64,000 nucleotides of DNA, from positions 1 through 64,000 of the forward strand of contig JAJDBP010000036.1 of the NCBI GenBank assembly GCA_029261295.1. Reading direction: 5' to 3'. Origin of the DNA: Nitrospirales bacterium. GTDB lineage: Bacteria; Nitrospirota; Nitrospiria; Nitrospirales; UBA8639. Shown piece by piece: positions 50,356-58,845 of the stretch. The notes beneath the pieces were generated by a model. The model was given only the letters and a program-made list of their open reading frames with translations. It searched no databases and was not told the DNA's origin. Made by a program: the position numbers and the translations under genes. Every line of letters begins with the position of its first letter. Positions within the stretch are counted from its first letter, which is position 1.

Positions 50356-51657
50356 CTAGCCATACGCGCGTTCGCTATGTTGCGTGAGATCCAGCCCAAG
50401 AACTTCCTCTTCCTGACTCACACGCAAGCCCACCACACCATCAACAATTTTCAAAATTATAAACGTCCCCAAACCCGCAAAAATCCACGTGGCACCAACA
50501 CCAACCGCTTGAATGCCCACTTGCTCCGGATTCCCAAAAAAGAGTCCAGTGCCTCCACCCATACTGGCAAATAACCCGGTGGCCAACGCACCCCAGGTAC
50601 CACCAATGCCATGAATACCCAGCACATCTAAAGCATCGTCATAGCCCATTTTATTTTTCAAAAAGACACCCAAATAACAGATGGCTCCGCCACCGAGTCC
50701 AATGAGAATGGCTGAAACAGGACCAACAAACCCGGCCGCAGGAGTAATCGCCACCAAGCCGGAGACCGCGCCACTCGCGGCGCCAAGCATGGTCGGCGTT
50801 CCACGATAACCCCACTCCACTCCTAGCCAGGCCAAGGCTCCAGCCGCCGCCGCGACCTGTGTCGCCACAAACGCACTTGAAGCAATGCCATCGGCAGCCA
50901 AGGCACTTCCCGCATTAAAACCAAACCATCCGACCCACAATAATCCTGCCCCAATAACCGTAAATGGTAAGTTATGGGGACTCATATTATCTGTCCCATA
51001 CCCACGCCGTTTTCCTAACACAAGGGCACAGGTTAAGGCGGCCACCCCGGAACTGATATGCACCACAGTGCCACCCGCAAAATCTAAATCACCGAGTCCC
51101 GCTAACCAACCTCCACCCCAAACCCAATGGGCCAACGGAGCATAAATACACGTGACCCACAAAATAGCAAAAAGCACAAACGCTGAAAATTTCATGCGTT
51201 CAGCTATCGCACCACTAATCAACGCTACCGTAATGCCGGCAAACATCAGCTGAAACACCATAAATGCGAGATGGGGAATCGTCGACCCTTCTGTTGGTTC
51301 AGGACCAACACCTGCTAAGCCAACCAAATCTAAATTGCCAACCATGCCTCCCACATCAGGGCCAAACGCTAAGCTATAGCCCCAAAACACCCAGACCACA
51401 CTGACCAGGCAGATCGAGATAAAACTATGCATCATCGTACTAAGCACATTTTTACTTCGAACCATTCCGCCATAAAACAACGCCAGGCCAGGAACAATCA
51501 TCGCAAGAACTAATGCTGATGAAGTTAAAACCCAACTGGTATCACCTGCACTAAGTGTTGAAACTTCTTCCGCAAATGCATAACTGCTTGAAATGGCGCA
51601 TAAAATCACAATCCCGAAAAAACAAACACCTATTTTGTCTAATCTATAAATGGACAT
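50356..51657 (-). CDS. amtB: Ammonium transporter, Amt/Rh family, copy 2
   Basis: A 433-residue Amt protein with signal-type N-terminus (FFGIVILCAISSSYAFA). The pore histidines are in FAGGTVVHISSG and DVLGIHGIGGT. It ends in SQEEEVLGLDLTQHSERAYG, which matches the end of copy 1 (DLSQHSERAYS). The conserved HSERAY tail in both suggests a PII-contact or sorting role. Located upstream of glnK in the run. Confidence 0.96.
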   Translation of the reverse strand: MSIYRLDKIGVCFFGIVILCAISSSYAFAEEVSTLSAGDTSWVLTSSALVLAMIVPGLALFYGGMVRSKNVLSTMMHSFISICLVSVVWVFWGYSLAFGPDVGGMVGNLDLVGLAGVGPEPTEGSTIPHLAFMVFQLMFAGITVALISGAIAERMKFSAFVLFAILWVTCIYAPLAHWVWGGGWLAGLGDLDFAGGTVVHISSGVAALTCALVLGKRRGYGTDNMSPHNLPFTVIGAGLLWVGWFGFNAGSALAADGIASSAFVATQVAAAAGALAWLGVEWGYRGTPTMLGAASGAVSGLVAITPAAGFVGPVSAILIGLGGGAICYLGVFLKNKMGYDDALDVLGIHGIGGTWGALATGLFASMGGGTGLFFGNPEQVGIQAVGVGATWIFAGLGTFIILKIVDGVVGLRVSQEEEVLGLDLTQHSERAYG

Positions 51658-51684
51658 TGTTTTCCCCTTCCCTCTTTTAAAAAT

Positions 51685-52863
51685 TTAAAAGAGGAATATC
51701 ACTTCAGTGGCTAAGGTCTCTTGATTGTTCGCTGCCCGTTGGCCGTACTGAAAAGAGTTCGCATTTGATTTGTCGTAACGAAATTCAAATCGCGTAATTA
51801 ACGACGGCGTCGGTTTATATTGTAGGGTCGCGGTCCCTTCCCATAACGTTTGAGGGGTTCCGGTCAGAAAACCCTGAGCATCCTCAAATAATTCTCCACG
51901 AAACCGTAGCCCCCACTGGTCATCAAAATCATGGATGACATATCCAGCAATCCCATTCCATCTTGCGTTTGCACCGGCCGGGGCCGTGGACGTTACTGTT
52001 CTCGCCGCATTGGCTTGGTTGGCATAATAGCCTTCCAGCACTAAGGACGTTTGCTTCGTCACTTCAGCGGTGACAATACCTCCAATGAGAAGGCGATCCG
52101 TATTTTTTGCTCCCACAACACCTTCCGGTCCCCAAAATCCGAAAATAGAAAGGCCAAGCCAATCCAATGGCGTAATCCCAAGTAAGGCCTCAACAGATTT
52201 TCCTCGATTTCCATCAGATTGCGCCCCGGTAAAAGAATTAATGGCGCCGATAGAAAAATTCACCACATCATTAAATTCGTAAGAAGCGCGAACACCGGTT
52301 GTCGTAAAAGGCTCCCCAAAACCAAACAACCAGGATCGAGAAAAGTTATGATTGAGAGGACTCTCGATCACTTCATACCCTATCAAGGTATTCATTTTCC
52401 CAATTCGTAAATCAAGGCCATTGCCTACAGGAGCAATATACTGGGCATAGGCTTCTTGGAAATCAAAATCATCCGGGGCTGTTCCCCCAGTCAACTGCGC
52501 ATCTTCACCATAGTTCAGTTTAATGCGAAACCCACCCCGATCAGTATTCGACCCCGCTGATTTGGCTTCTTTCTCAAAAACCATTTGCGCTAAATTTGGT
52601 CGAAAGGAATTCGCATCTGGATCAAAAATTCTCAACGCATTCGCTTGAGAATTCGGGTTATTAAAATTATGCGTATACGACGCTTCCACATATCCATAAA
52701 GGTTAAAATCTTCTTTCGTTAACACCGCAGCCTGACTCACACTGACGAATCCAAAAAGGAGCAGACCCACAATTACGACCATCGAGCACACATTTCTCAT
52801 ATTCCGCATCATATCCTCACAAGTTTTTGGAACAGTTAATGCCAAATAGCTAAACGTCTTCAT
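51685..52863 (-). CDS. Outer-membrane beta-barrel porin (BBP2 type)
   Basis: A 392-residue protein with a signal peptide (hydrophobic stretch MVVIVGLLLFGFVSVSQA, cleavage after SQA), then a beta-barrel with aromatic-rich alternating strands and a terminal phenylalanine (EVIFLF), the outer-membrane signature. The early part FNLYGYVEASYTHNFNNPNS and YGEDAQL are typical of the BBP2 group. ATG 52863 follows GGAGG by 5-6 bases and is preferred to an upstream frame. Adjacent to amtB, it may bring ammonium or other small nitrogen solutes into the periplasm; this is inference from context. Confidence 0.88.
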   Translation of the reverse strand: MKTFSYLALTVPKTCEDMMRNMRNVCSMVVIVGLLLFGFVSVSQAAVLTKEDFNLYGYVEASYTHNFNNPNSQANALRIFDPDANSFRPNLAQMVFEKEAKSAGSNTDRGGFRIKLNYGEDAQLTGGTAPDDFDFQEAYAQYIAPVGNGLDLRIGKMNTLIGYEVIESPLNHNFSRSWLFGFGEPFTTTGVRASYEFNDVVNFSIGAINSFTGAQSDGNRGKSVEALLGITPLDWLGLSIFGFWGPEGVVGAKNTDRLLIGGIVTAEVTKQTSLVLEGYYANQANAARTVTSTAPAGANARWNGIAGYVIHDFDDQWGLRFRGELFEDAQGFLTGTPQTLWEGTATLQYKPTPSLITRFEFRYDKSNANSFQYGQRAANNQETLATEVIFLF

Positions 52864-53013
52864 GCAACCCTCCTTGGTTACGGCAGCCACCTTCCAGTTG
52901 CTACCTGAATATTTCATGTTCACGACCAATCGCCACGCGTCATTGTCGTGACCATATGTCTGAATACCTTGTTAAAAACCGAACCACCATCTAGGTCAAA
53001 CGGCAAAAAAAAA

Positions 53014-53040
53014 TCCTCAGCCAGAAATTCTGGTTGAGGA
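53014..53040 (-). terminator. Strong intrinsic terminator, minus strand
   Basis: On the plus strand, TCCTCAGCCAGAA (53014-53026) and TTCTGGTTGAGGA (53028-53040) pair with one G-T type mismatch, preceded by nine A residues. On the minus strand this is a hairpin followed by nine T's, a textbook terminator. No clear minus-strand gene lies upstream, between it and the MscS start. Confidence 0.85.
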
Positions 53041-53150
53041 CTCCGTCGTCCGATCCATATTGGTTGGTATTCTGAGACGTCATTGTCTCAAATCACCGAC
53101 TGTGAAAGATTTTTTACCATTGAAATGGCAAGGTGTCAAGGGAAGACACT
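53041..53150 (-). ncRNA. Candidate structured leader or small RNA upstream of the porin-amt-gln genes
   Basis: Ahead of the minus-strand terminator lie three short perfect hairpin arms: GTGTC/GACAC (about 53133-53149), CCATT/AATGG (53117-53128) and TGAGAC/GTCTCA (53073-53090). No good reading frame is seen. With the terminator 150 bp before the porin start, this could be an attenuating leader or a free small RNA. I do not recognise a known riboswitch class. Confidence 0.45.
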
Positions 53151-53375
53151 GACAAGACTCGCCAACGAACCTCCATTCCTGACTGAAATCGGAGCAAAAG
53201 CTAAGGGGCATTCCTCGTGAACAGGGCCTTCTCATTGAGGCCAACAATCGGTGAGTAGCTGCCCACGTCACTTGGCATTGGCCCCAACCCTTGTAAGAAT
53301 ACCAAAGAACCACCTTTTGACAAGAGACAAACAGCCGCAACCTCTCATAACGATTAGTAAGAAGGAGTACCGTGT

Positions 53376-54299
53376 ATGGATCAATTTTTCTCTCAACAAC
53401 TCACGCCCTTCCTGGCCCTCAAATCCATGGCGATGCTCGAAGGCAGTCTGCGTATTCTCGTCATTGCGCTGGTAGCCTATATCACGATTCGAGCGATACT
53501 ATTTGGCTTAAAAAAATTTGAACAGATACTACTGACCTGGCGAGAGCGTGAGGATAAGGAACGCATCGCCAATGAGAAGCGTGTGAAGACCCTCACTGGA
53601 TTAGTCCGAACGATTTGCCTCACTCTCGTCTGGGTCATTGGAATCGTCATGAGTCTGGATCAAATTGGGTTGGATATTACGCCCATCTTAGCGGGAGCAG
53701 GGATTGTAGGCTTAGCGGTGGGCTTTGGTGCACAAAATTTGGTGCGCGATGTCATTAATGGGTTTTTCATGATTCTGGAAAATCAAATTCGCGTGGGAGA
53801 TGTGGGAGTCGTCAATGGTACTGGGGGGTTAGTGGAAGCCATCAGCTTTCGCACGATCACGTTGAGAGATCTATCCGGGACCGTGCACATATTCCCAAAC
53901 GGCACGGTGACGACCTTAGCGAATATGACCAAAGAATGGTCCGCCTATGTTATGGAAATTGGCGTGGCTTACAAAGAAGAGACCGACCGCGTTGTGGAAG
54001 TGATGAGTGAAGTTGGAGAAGATCTCCGAAACGACTTGAAATTTTCTAAGAAGATATTGGAGCCGATAGAAATTATGGGGGTGGATGCGTTTGGAGAGTC
54101 AGAAGTCGTGATTAAAGCAAGAATTAAAACTTTGCCCATCGAACAGTGGGCGGTGGGACGGGAATATCGGCGGCGCCTAAAACACGCATTTGATCGAGAA
54201 CACATTGAAATTCCTTTCCCCCATCGCACGCTGGTCATGGGAGAAGCCAGCCCACCCTTTCACGTCACCAGTTCACTCATTCCAACGATGTCAGCCTAA
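53376..54299 (+). CDS. MscS-type mechanosensitive channel
   Basis: A 307-residue small-conductance mechanosensitive channel. It has two or three N-terminal membrane helices, then the pore-lining helix GLAVGFGAQNLVRDVINGFF, followed by the beta domain (IRVGDVGVVNGTGGLVEAI) and a C-terminal alpha/beta domain. It opens under membrane stretch during osmotic downshock. ATG 53376 follows AAGGAG by 8 bases. It is transcribed alone and away from the nitrogen cluster. Confidence 0.95.
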   Translation: MDQFFSQQLTPFLALKSMAMLEGSLRILVIALVAYITIRAILFGLKKFEQILLTWREREDKERIANEKRVKTLTGLVRTICLTLVWVIGIVMSLDQIGLDITPILAGAGIVGLAVGFGAQNLVRDVINGFFMILENQIRVGDVGVVNGTGGLVEAISFRTITLRDLSGTVHIFPNGTVTTLANMTKEWSAYVMEIGVAYKEETDRVVEVMSEVGEDLRNDLKFSKKILEPIEIMGVDAFGESEVVIKARIKTLPIEQWAVGREYRRRLKHAFDREHIEIPFPHRTLVMGEASPPFHVTSSLIPTMSA

Positions 54300-54337
54300 A
54301 GCGTACGGGCCAAGGCTTCCCAAAAATCACAAAAAAA

Positions 54338-54366
54338 CAGGCGACTGGGAATTTCCCAGCCGCCTG
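54338..54366. terminator. Bidirectional terminator between MscS and PEP-CTERM genes
   Basis: CAGGCG-A-CTGGGAA pairs with TTCCCAG-C-CGCCTG around a one-base centre (54338-54366). On the minus strand it is followed by seven T's, so it clearly serves the PEP-CTERM gene; in the other direction the T stretch is weak. Confidence 0.85.
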
Positions 54367-54396
54367 TTATAAGACCGCACCCGTTTAAAAAATATC

Positions 54397-55146
54397 TTAG
54401 GCTTTTTTAGCTTTTTTCATCCGCCACAGTCCAAGACCGGCTAACCCTGACCCAAAGAGGACAATGGTACCCGGTTCTGGAACCGCACCAGTTGTTCCGG
54501 TTGTTCCCGTGGTGCCTGTCGTTCCGGTCGTGGGAAATTCAACAACTAATTTTTTCAATTTAAAGGAATCTCCGACTCCGCGCGCACCAATATGAAACAT
54601 GGTACCTGTCACATCTCCGCCTAAATTGGAAAATACATAGGTGGCAGTTCCATTATTCGATCCATTCGATATAAAAATGGTATTCCCCTGCCCTACTCCA
54701 TCGGTAAACAAACTAAAATCATCCTGATCATTGGCGTCGGTTCCCGAACCGTCCCAATGGGTCACCGTCATAGACAGCAAGGTGACTTCACTCAAAAAGG
54801 TAAACTTCACATCTTCGTCCGGTCCAGTGCTATCAATGAGATGTTGATCAGGACTACACCCGGTTGCCGCACCGCTTCCACTAGGGCCCTCAGAGCACAC
54901 GACCAGTCCTGAGCTATTGGCTCCAACATTCGTGCGGGTGGGGGCAACGGTAGAGTTGGTGCCCCCAACAAACCCACCAACCGTCACCGTTTGGTTGGTT
55001 GAATTAGAGGTAAAATTAAGATCGCCTGTAGTCCAGGAATTGCTCGAAGAAAAATTAAACGTTTCGGATACGGCATGAGCCTGCGAGGCGACCAACATAC
55101 ACGACAGCGCTAACGCAGACGTGAGTAGTGTTCTTGAATGTTTCAT
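54397..55146 (-). CDS. PEP-CTERM sorting-domain exported protein
   Basis: A 249-residue secreted protein with signal peptide (hydrophobic segment, cleaved after AHA), a Thr/Ser/Asn-rich beta domain, a TG repeat linker (GTTGTTGTTGTTG) and the C-terminal VPEPGTIVLFGSGLAGLG helix with a basic end, the PEP-CTERM sorting signal cut by exosortase. Such proteins are attached to extracellular polysaccharide. No exosortase is in the window. ATG 55146 has GAAGGGGAAAAG upstream, and the longer frame to 55332 lacks support. It ends 31 bp before a terminator and has a sigma-54-like promoter. Confidence 0.93.
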   Translation of the reverse strand: MKHSRTLLTSALALSCMLVASQAHAVSETFNFSSSNSWTTGDLNFTSNSTNQTVTVGGFVGGTNSTVAPTRTNVGANSSGLVVCSEGPSGSGAATGCSPDQHLIDSTGPDEDVKFTFLSEVTLLSMTVTHWDGSGTDANDQDDFSLFTDGVGQGNTIFISNGSNNGTATYVFSNLGGDVTGTMFHIGARGVGDSFKLKKLVVEFPTTGTTGTTGTTGTTGAVPEPGTIVLFGSGLAGLGLWRMKKAKKA

Positions 55147-55221
55147 CAGCTTTTCCCCTTCCCGTGGGATACAGATCAATGAAAAGATAAAAGTATAAAA
55201 AAAATGAATTGACCTGGTCTT

Positions 55222-55247
55222 ACCTACGCTCATTAAAACACGTAGGT
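55222..55247. promoter_or_regulatory. Inverted repeat in the PEP-CTERM gene leader
   Basis: ACCTACG (55222-55228) and CGTAGGT (55241-55247) are perfect 7-bp arms around 12 bases. It lies between the sigma-54-like site and the start codon, in the expected 5' leader. Operator or RNA hairpin. Confidence 0.4.
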
Positions 55248-55293
55248 TACTTTCCGCACCAACTGACCAGAATGCTTCTATATATATAAGGTT

Positions 55294-55309
55294 AGCAAGA
55301 TAGCTGCCA
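55294..55309 (-). promoter_or_regulatory. Sigma-54 promoter for the PEP-CTERM gene
   Basis: The minus strand reads TGGCAG, 5 bases, TTGCT, matching the consensus TGGCAC-N5-TTGCW with one change and exact spacing. It lies about 150 bp before the start codon. PEP-CTERM/exosortase systems are often linked to the PrsK/PrsR two-component system and sigma-54, which fits. The 55310-55646 spacer beyond it is AT-rich, with no supported gene. Confidence 0.6.
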
Positions 55310-55646
55310 AGTTTTTTTTCGCATATTATCAATATGTTAGGTCTCTCACTTAAAGTCGTTTGTATATTATTGTCGAGATTTACAACAACATCTTTTTTGT
55401 TGGCAATCTATTCCGTTATTTGAGTTTTTTCATTCCAGAGTATTTTTTTCACAAATCTCCATAAACAAAAGAAATTGTGAATCTTTAGACAGTAAATAAC
55501 AAAAATGTACTTAGGAAGATTGTACTATGTCGACTGAGAGAACAATTCAAGGACGTTTTGTTAGCCATCCCGACGATCAATGACCAAAAAAGGCGAGAGG
55601 AAAGAAAAATAATTTAACCAGAGGCTGGCCAGGTTTTCCCATATAG

Positions 55647-56048
55647 TTAAAAAGGAGGGGTGCGGTCGTTCGATTCTGTTGCGGCAACCCGATAACCCCA
55701 CGCTAAACACCCCCACCCGATTAGAAAGGCCAGGCCTCCCAGCGGAGTGAGCATGCCAAGGGTCCGTATATCTGTGAGGGCCATCGTATAGAGACTTCCA
55801 GAAAAGATGAGAATCCCAATAAAGAAACTCCACCCGGCTTTGAGAAAAACTCGCTGATGGGACCATTGTAGACTTAACCCAGCAATGAGCATGGCTAAGG
55901 CATGCACTAAATGGTAGCGCACCCCCGTTTCAAACACGGTCATCATTTTTTCTGAAAGAATCGGCCTGAGGCCATGGGCACCAAATGCCCCCGCGGCCAC
56001 CCCAATCCCTGCTGTGATAGCTCCAATCATTAAAATCCGTGTACGCAT
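55647..56048 (-). CDS. DUF423 small membrane protein
   Basis: A 133-residue protein of the DUF423 (YgdD-type) family, with four membrane helices. It opens with ILMIGAITAGIGVAAGAFGAHGLRP, the family signature, and has VFETGVRYHLVHALAML. Function unknown. Start ATG at 56048 (MRTRIL) is favoured by GAAGGAC at a workable distance; an ATG at 56054 is also in frame. It is downstream of the DUF2061 gene on the same strand. Confidence 0.88.
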   Translation of the reverse strand: MRTRILMIGAITAGIGVAAGAFGAHGLRPILSEKMMTVFETGVRYHLVHALAMLIAGLSLQWSHQRVFLKAGWSFFIGILIFSGSLYTMALTDIRTLGMLTPLGGLAFLIGWGCLAWGYRVAATESNDRTPPF

Positions 56049-56077
56049 TTTCATGTCCTTCAAGTATTCAGCATCAG

Positions 56078-56299
56078 TTATGGGGAACTGGTTGGGGGAA
56101 TTTCCCGCCCCCACCCGACCGTTTGCCAAATTCGTTCATGGCCCCAATACAACCCTATTTTTATGAGCGAATCACTCGCGCCCGCAAACAAGGCCATCGA
56201 GACTTCTCCTGAAATGACCCAGACCACGATGGTGGTGACTAACGTCGCAATCACGCGCCAACTCATGCCTTTCACGACACTCCGTAAATGTGTTTCCAT
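56078..56299 (-). CDS. DUF2061 small membrane protein
   Basis: A 73-residue membrane protein with the DUF2061 pattern: SVVKGMSWRVIATLVTTIVVWVISG, then FAGASDSLIKIGLYWGHERIW. Two helices. Function unknown; members often occur near sulfur- or redox-related genes. It ends 29 bp before the chosen DUF423 start. Confidence 0.85.
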   Translation of the reverse strand: METHLRSVVKGMSWRVIATLVTTIVVWVISGEVSMALFAGASDSLIKIGLYWGHERIWQTVGWGREIPPTSSP

Positions 56300-56401
56300 A
56301 TGAAGCCTCTTACCCTATCAATTAATATTCGATGGAAATAACTTTTTTTCAAAAATGTCCGTTGTGAGTGCTCTATTCCCTATTTATCCCTCAGGGAGCC
56401 T

Positions 56402-56851
56402 CTACTTTTTCTTGGCTTTCGTTCCTTTTTTCGCATACACAAAATCCTCTAACGAATAATGATCGAGTACCGAAGCAATCGCATTTCTCACGTCTAACAT
56501 AATGCCCTGTATTGGACAGGTGGCTGTATCGGCATGCGGGCAATCTTCACATTTGTGATACGCGGTTTGACTGACACAGGCGATGGGCGCTAACGGCCCA
56601 TCTAAAATTCGAATGATTTTTCCTAATGTAATTTCCTTGGGATCCTTAATCAGAAACACCCCGCCATTGATGCCCCGACGACTCCCAATCAATCCGGCAT
56701 TCTTCAGGGCTAAGAGGATGGTCTCTAAAAACCCTAATGGAATGTTTTGTCGCTCGGCTAACCCTTTTCGTTGCACCAGCCCATGCCCATATTCTTGGGT
56801 TAATTCAATCAAGGCCCGTAAACCATATTCACTTTTTTTGGAAAAACGCAT
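56402..56851 (-). CDS. Rrf2-family transcriptional regulator
   Basis: A 149-residue winged-helix regulator. It has the DNA-binding segment MRFSKKSEYGLRALIELTQ..., IPLGFLETILLALKNAGLIGSRRG, and a cysteine cluster (CVSQTAYHKCEDCPH...C) fit for an iron-sulfur cluster, as in IscR and NsrR. It likely senses Fe-S status, NO or redox. No isc/suf gene is adjacent. A palindrome just upstream may be its own operator. Confidence 0.92.
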   Translation of the reverse strand: MRFSKKSEYGLRALIELTQEYGHGLVQRKGLAERQNIPLGFLETILLALKNAGLIGSRRGINGGVFLIKDPKEITLGKIIRILDGPLAPIACVSQTAYHKCEDCPHADTATCPIQGIMLDVRNAIASVLDHYSLEDFVYAKKGTKAKKK

Positions 56852-56866
56852 GAAACACCATGAAGT

Positions 56867-56877
56867 TAACTAAGTTA
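56867..56877. promoter_or_regulatory. Palindrome upstream of the Rrf2 gene
   Basis: TAACT-A-AGTTA, an 11-bp palindrome with central A, lies 15 bp before the ATG. A TTATACCAT-like region follows it. It is a candidate autoregulatory site of the Rrf2 protein. Confidence 0.4.
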
Positions 56878-56930
56878 GTAAACAATTATACCATAGATCG
56901 TATCATTCACGCTATGCCACGACCATTATT

Positions 56931-58571
56931 TTACGGTGAATGAAAGGCGCAAGGGCGACGTTGGACTTCAGGCAAGTTACAAATTCTTCCATCCACACGC
57001 GGAGCAATCGGATTCTCACTCTCATGAAGAAGCGATTGAATTCGTTCTTTGAGGGAGAAGAGGACGGAGGTCCACTTGAGACCTTTAAGCATATGATATC
57101 CGTCCCCGCCTTTACTCAAAAATTTGTTGGTGACAATCTGAAGCGGTCTATCAGGCAGCTCTTTTAATTTTCCGTTGTGAAAAAGTTTAAGGTTCTGAAT
57201 ACGCTGGCCTTCCGGATTGCGAGGATCATGTTGGTACGCTAATCCGCTGACTTGAAGCCAATGCCCTTGCCCCACCCAATCTTCTGCGGATCGTTCCAAT
57301 ACGGCCTTCAATTGTTCCTTGGACAGCTCTGTTCGTACTAATTCACTGTCGTAAAACAAGAGTTCTTCTATTTGGCGCCGAGTGATGGGACCCGAAGGAA
57401 TAGTTTGGTTCACCCTGAGAGCGCCGGAATTGAGAAACGCGATATCCGCATCGCGAGAAGCGGCACGAACATGATCAACCACCCAATTCCCTAAATTGGT
57501 TTCATATCGACGAATTTCTAATTCCTCTCCATTTAAAGGAACAGCCGTCTTTCCAACGATTGCCTGAAGACAACCACCCTCTTCATGGTTTTCAGAACAA
57601 AACCATTTCTCATGGTTGGTTAAAATTCGATCGACATTCCCCAGCATAATTGGGTCCGGGGCAAGCTTTCCACGCTTGAGAAATCGATAACCAAAAGAGA
57701 TATATGGCTTTTCCCCGATCATCTGTATGCGCACGACTGTAGCCGTCCGCGCATCGGCATCGGCTTTCAAAATCCAACGCCCATCGACTTCGATATGATG
57801 CCGTTGATGTTCATGACCCCCAATGATCAGATCTGGCCCCGACTCCCCTAGCTCCTCAAGAATTTCACGATCTTTATCGAGAGCAAGATGCGTGAGGGCG
57901 ATCACAACTTCGGCTCCTCGCTCACGTAAGTTTTTTGTCTGCTCACGTGCAACTTCCACTGGATTTAGAAATTGATCTACATACCCAATTTGGGCCGCCG
58001 ACTTTCTATCAGTCGTGAGACCAAACAGGCCCACACGGACATCCCCACTTTCGACTATCCTGGAAGCCGTTAAATTCTTCGAAGCTACGACTGACTCCCC
58101 ATTTTCTTGAGTAAACTGGATATTCGCCCCTAACCATTGAAACTCTGATCGGTCAATATGGGTTTGTAAGAGCGCAGCATCTTTTCGTAATGATCGATCA
58201 AATTCATGGTTTCCAAAGACCACGAACATGCGCGGATCAAATTTTCCCGTCGCCCCATCAAGCGCATTCATCATCTCGACCATATGAGCCCCTTGCGTCC
58301 ATTCCGAAACCAGCGAGGAAAATAAAAAATCTCCCGCATGGAGAAAGAGCAAATCAGGGTTTTGTCGCTCCAGTTGGTCCCGGAGTGTTCGAATAAGACT
58401 AAGGCCGCCGCGTTGTCCTTCCTCCACCCCTTCAATCCGATACACATCATTAATAGCCAGAACCACCAGTTCACGATCAGACTGAACCTGGGCACAGACG
58501 AAGAACGGAACGATAAGGAACGTGAGCATAAACGCAGTCGCCACCAAGCCCTTCACACAGCATTTCATCAT
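56931..58571 (-). CDS. 5'-nucleotidase-family metallophosphoesterase, exported
   Basis: A 546-residue protein with a signal peptide (hydrophobic, cleavage after VCA), a metallophosphoesterase domain (first motif INDVYRIEG, then LHAGDFLFSS, FGNHEFDRS, ALTHLALD and GGHEHQRHH) and a C-terminal 5'-nucleotidase domain (FLNSGALRVNQTIPSG). The usual first motif NDxHG is replaced by NDVYRIEG, so one metal ligand histidine is missing. Periplasmic nucleotide or phosphoester salvage is likely. The ATG 58571 is preferred over upstream TTG. Confidence 0.88.
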   Translation of the reverse strand: MMKCCVKGLVATAFMLTFLIVPFFVCAQVQSDRELVVLAINDVYRIEGVEEGQRGGLSLIRTLRDQLERQNPDLLFLHAGDFLFSSLVSEWTQGAHMVEMMNALDGATGKFDPRMFVVFGNHEFDRSLRKDAALLQTHIDRSEFQWLGANIQFTQENGESVVASKNLTASRIVESGDVRVGLFGLTTDRKSAAQIGYVDQFLNPVEVAREQTKNLRERGAEVVIALTHLALDKDREILEELGESGPDLIIGGHEHQRHHIEVDGRWILKADADARTATVVRIQMIGEKPYISFGYRFLKRGKLAPDPIMLGNVDRILTNHEKWFCSENHEEGGCLQAIVGKTAVPLNGEELEIRRYETNLGNWVVDHVRAASRDADIAFLNSGALRVNQTIPSGPITRRQIEELLFYDSELVRTELSKEQLKAVLERSAEDWVGQGHWLQVSGLAYQHDPRNPEGQRIQNLKLFHNGKLKELPDRPLQIVTNKFLSKGGDGYHMLKGLKWTSVLFSLKERIQSLLHESENPIAPRVDGRICNLPEVQRRPCAFHSP

Positions 58572-58725
58572 GATCAACAATACCAAAACACCCTTCTTAG
58601 TTCCTTCCTGGATATATAACGACTTTACCGGTTCTGCCGTTTCCTAAACATAGCCCTGGGATTAGGTAGGAGTCCACTGGGACATGGAGAGAGAAATTTG
58701 GTCTTCCCCTGATTCTGTCGACAGG

Positions 58726-58845
58726 TTAGTAAAGTGTTTGTAAGTACTGTTCAGCATACACTCCTGGGGCCAATCCCTCGGAATAGGAATGCCTCCGGCG
58801 GCGATTATAAAACCGTTCAATATAGTCAAAGATATCTGTTCGCGC
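58726..58845 (-). pseudogene. IS3-family transposase C-terminal remnant
   Basis: Translation of the minus strand gives RTDIFDYIERFYNRRRRHSY then GLAPGVYAEQYLQ and a stop, the well-known IS3-family integrase end. It is cut at 58845, where the IS256-like element begins. About 38 residues survive. No matching upstream part was seen beyond the IS256 element. Confidence 0.85.

Noticed and set aside
53080-53340. Minus-strand frame of 86 residues upstream of the porin
   Set aside because: Cys/Trp-rich with no motif or ribosome-binding site; it overlaps the hairpin region better explained as RNA.
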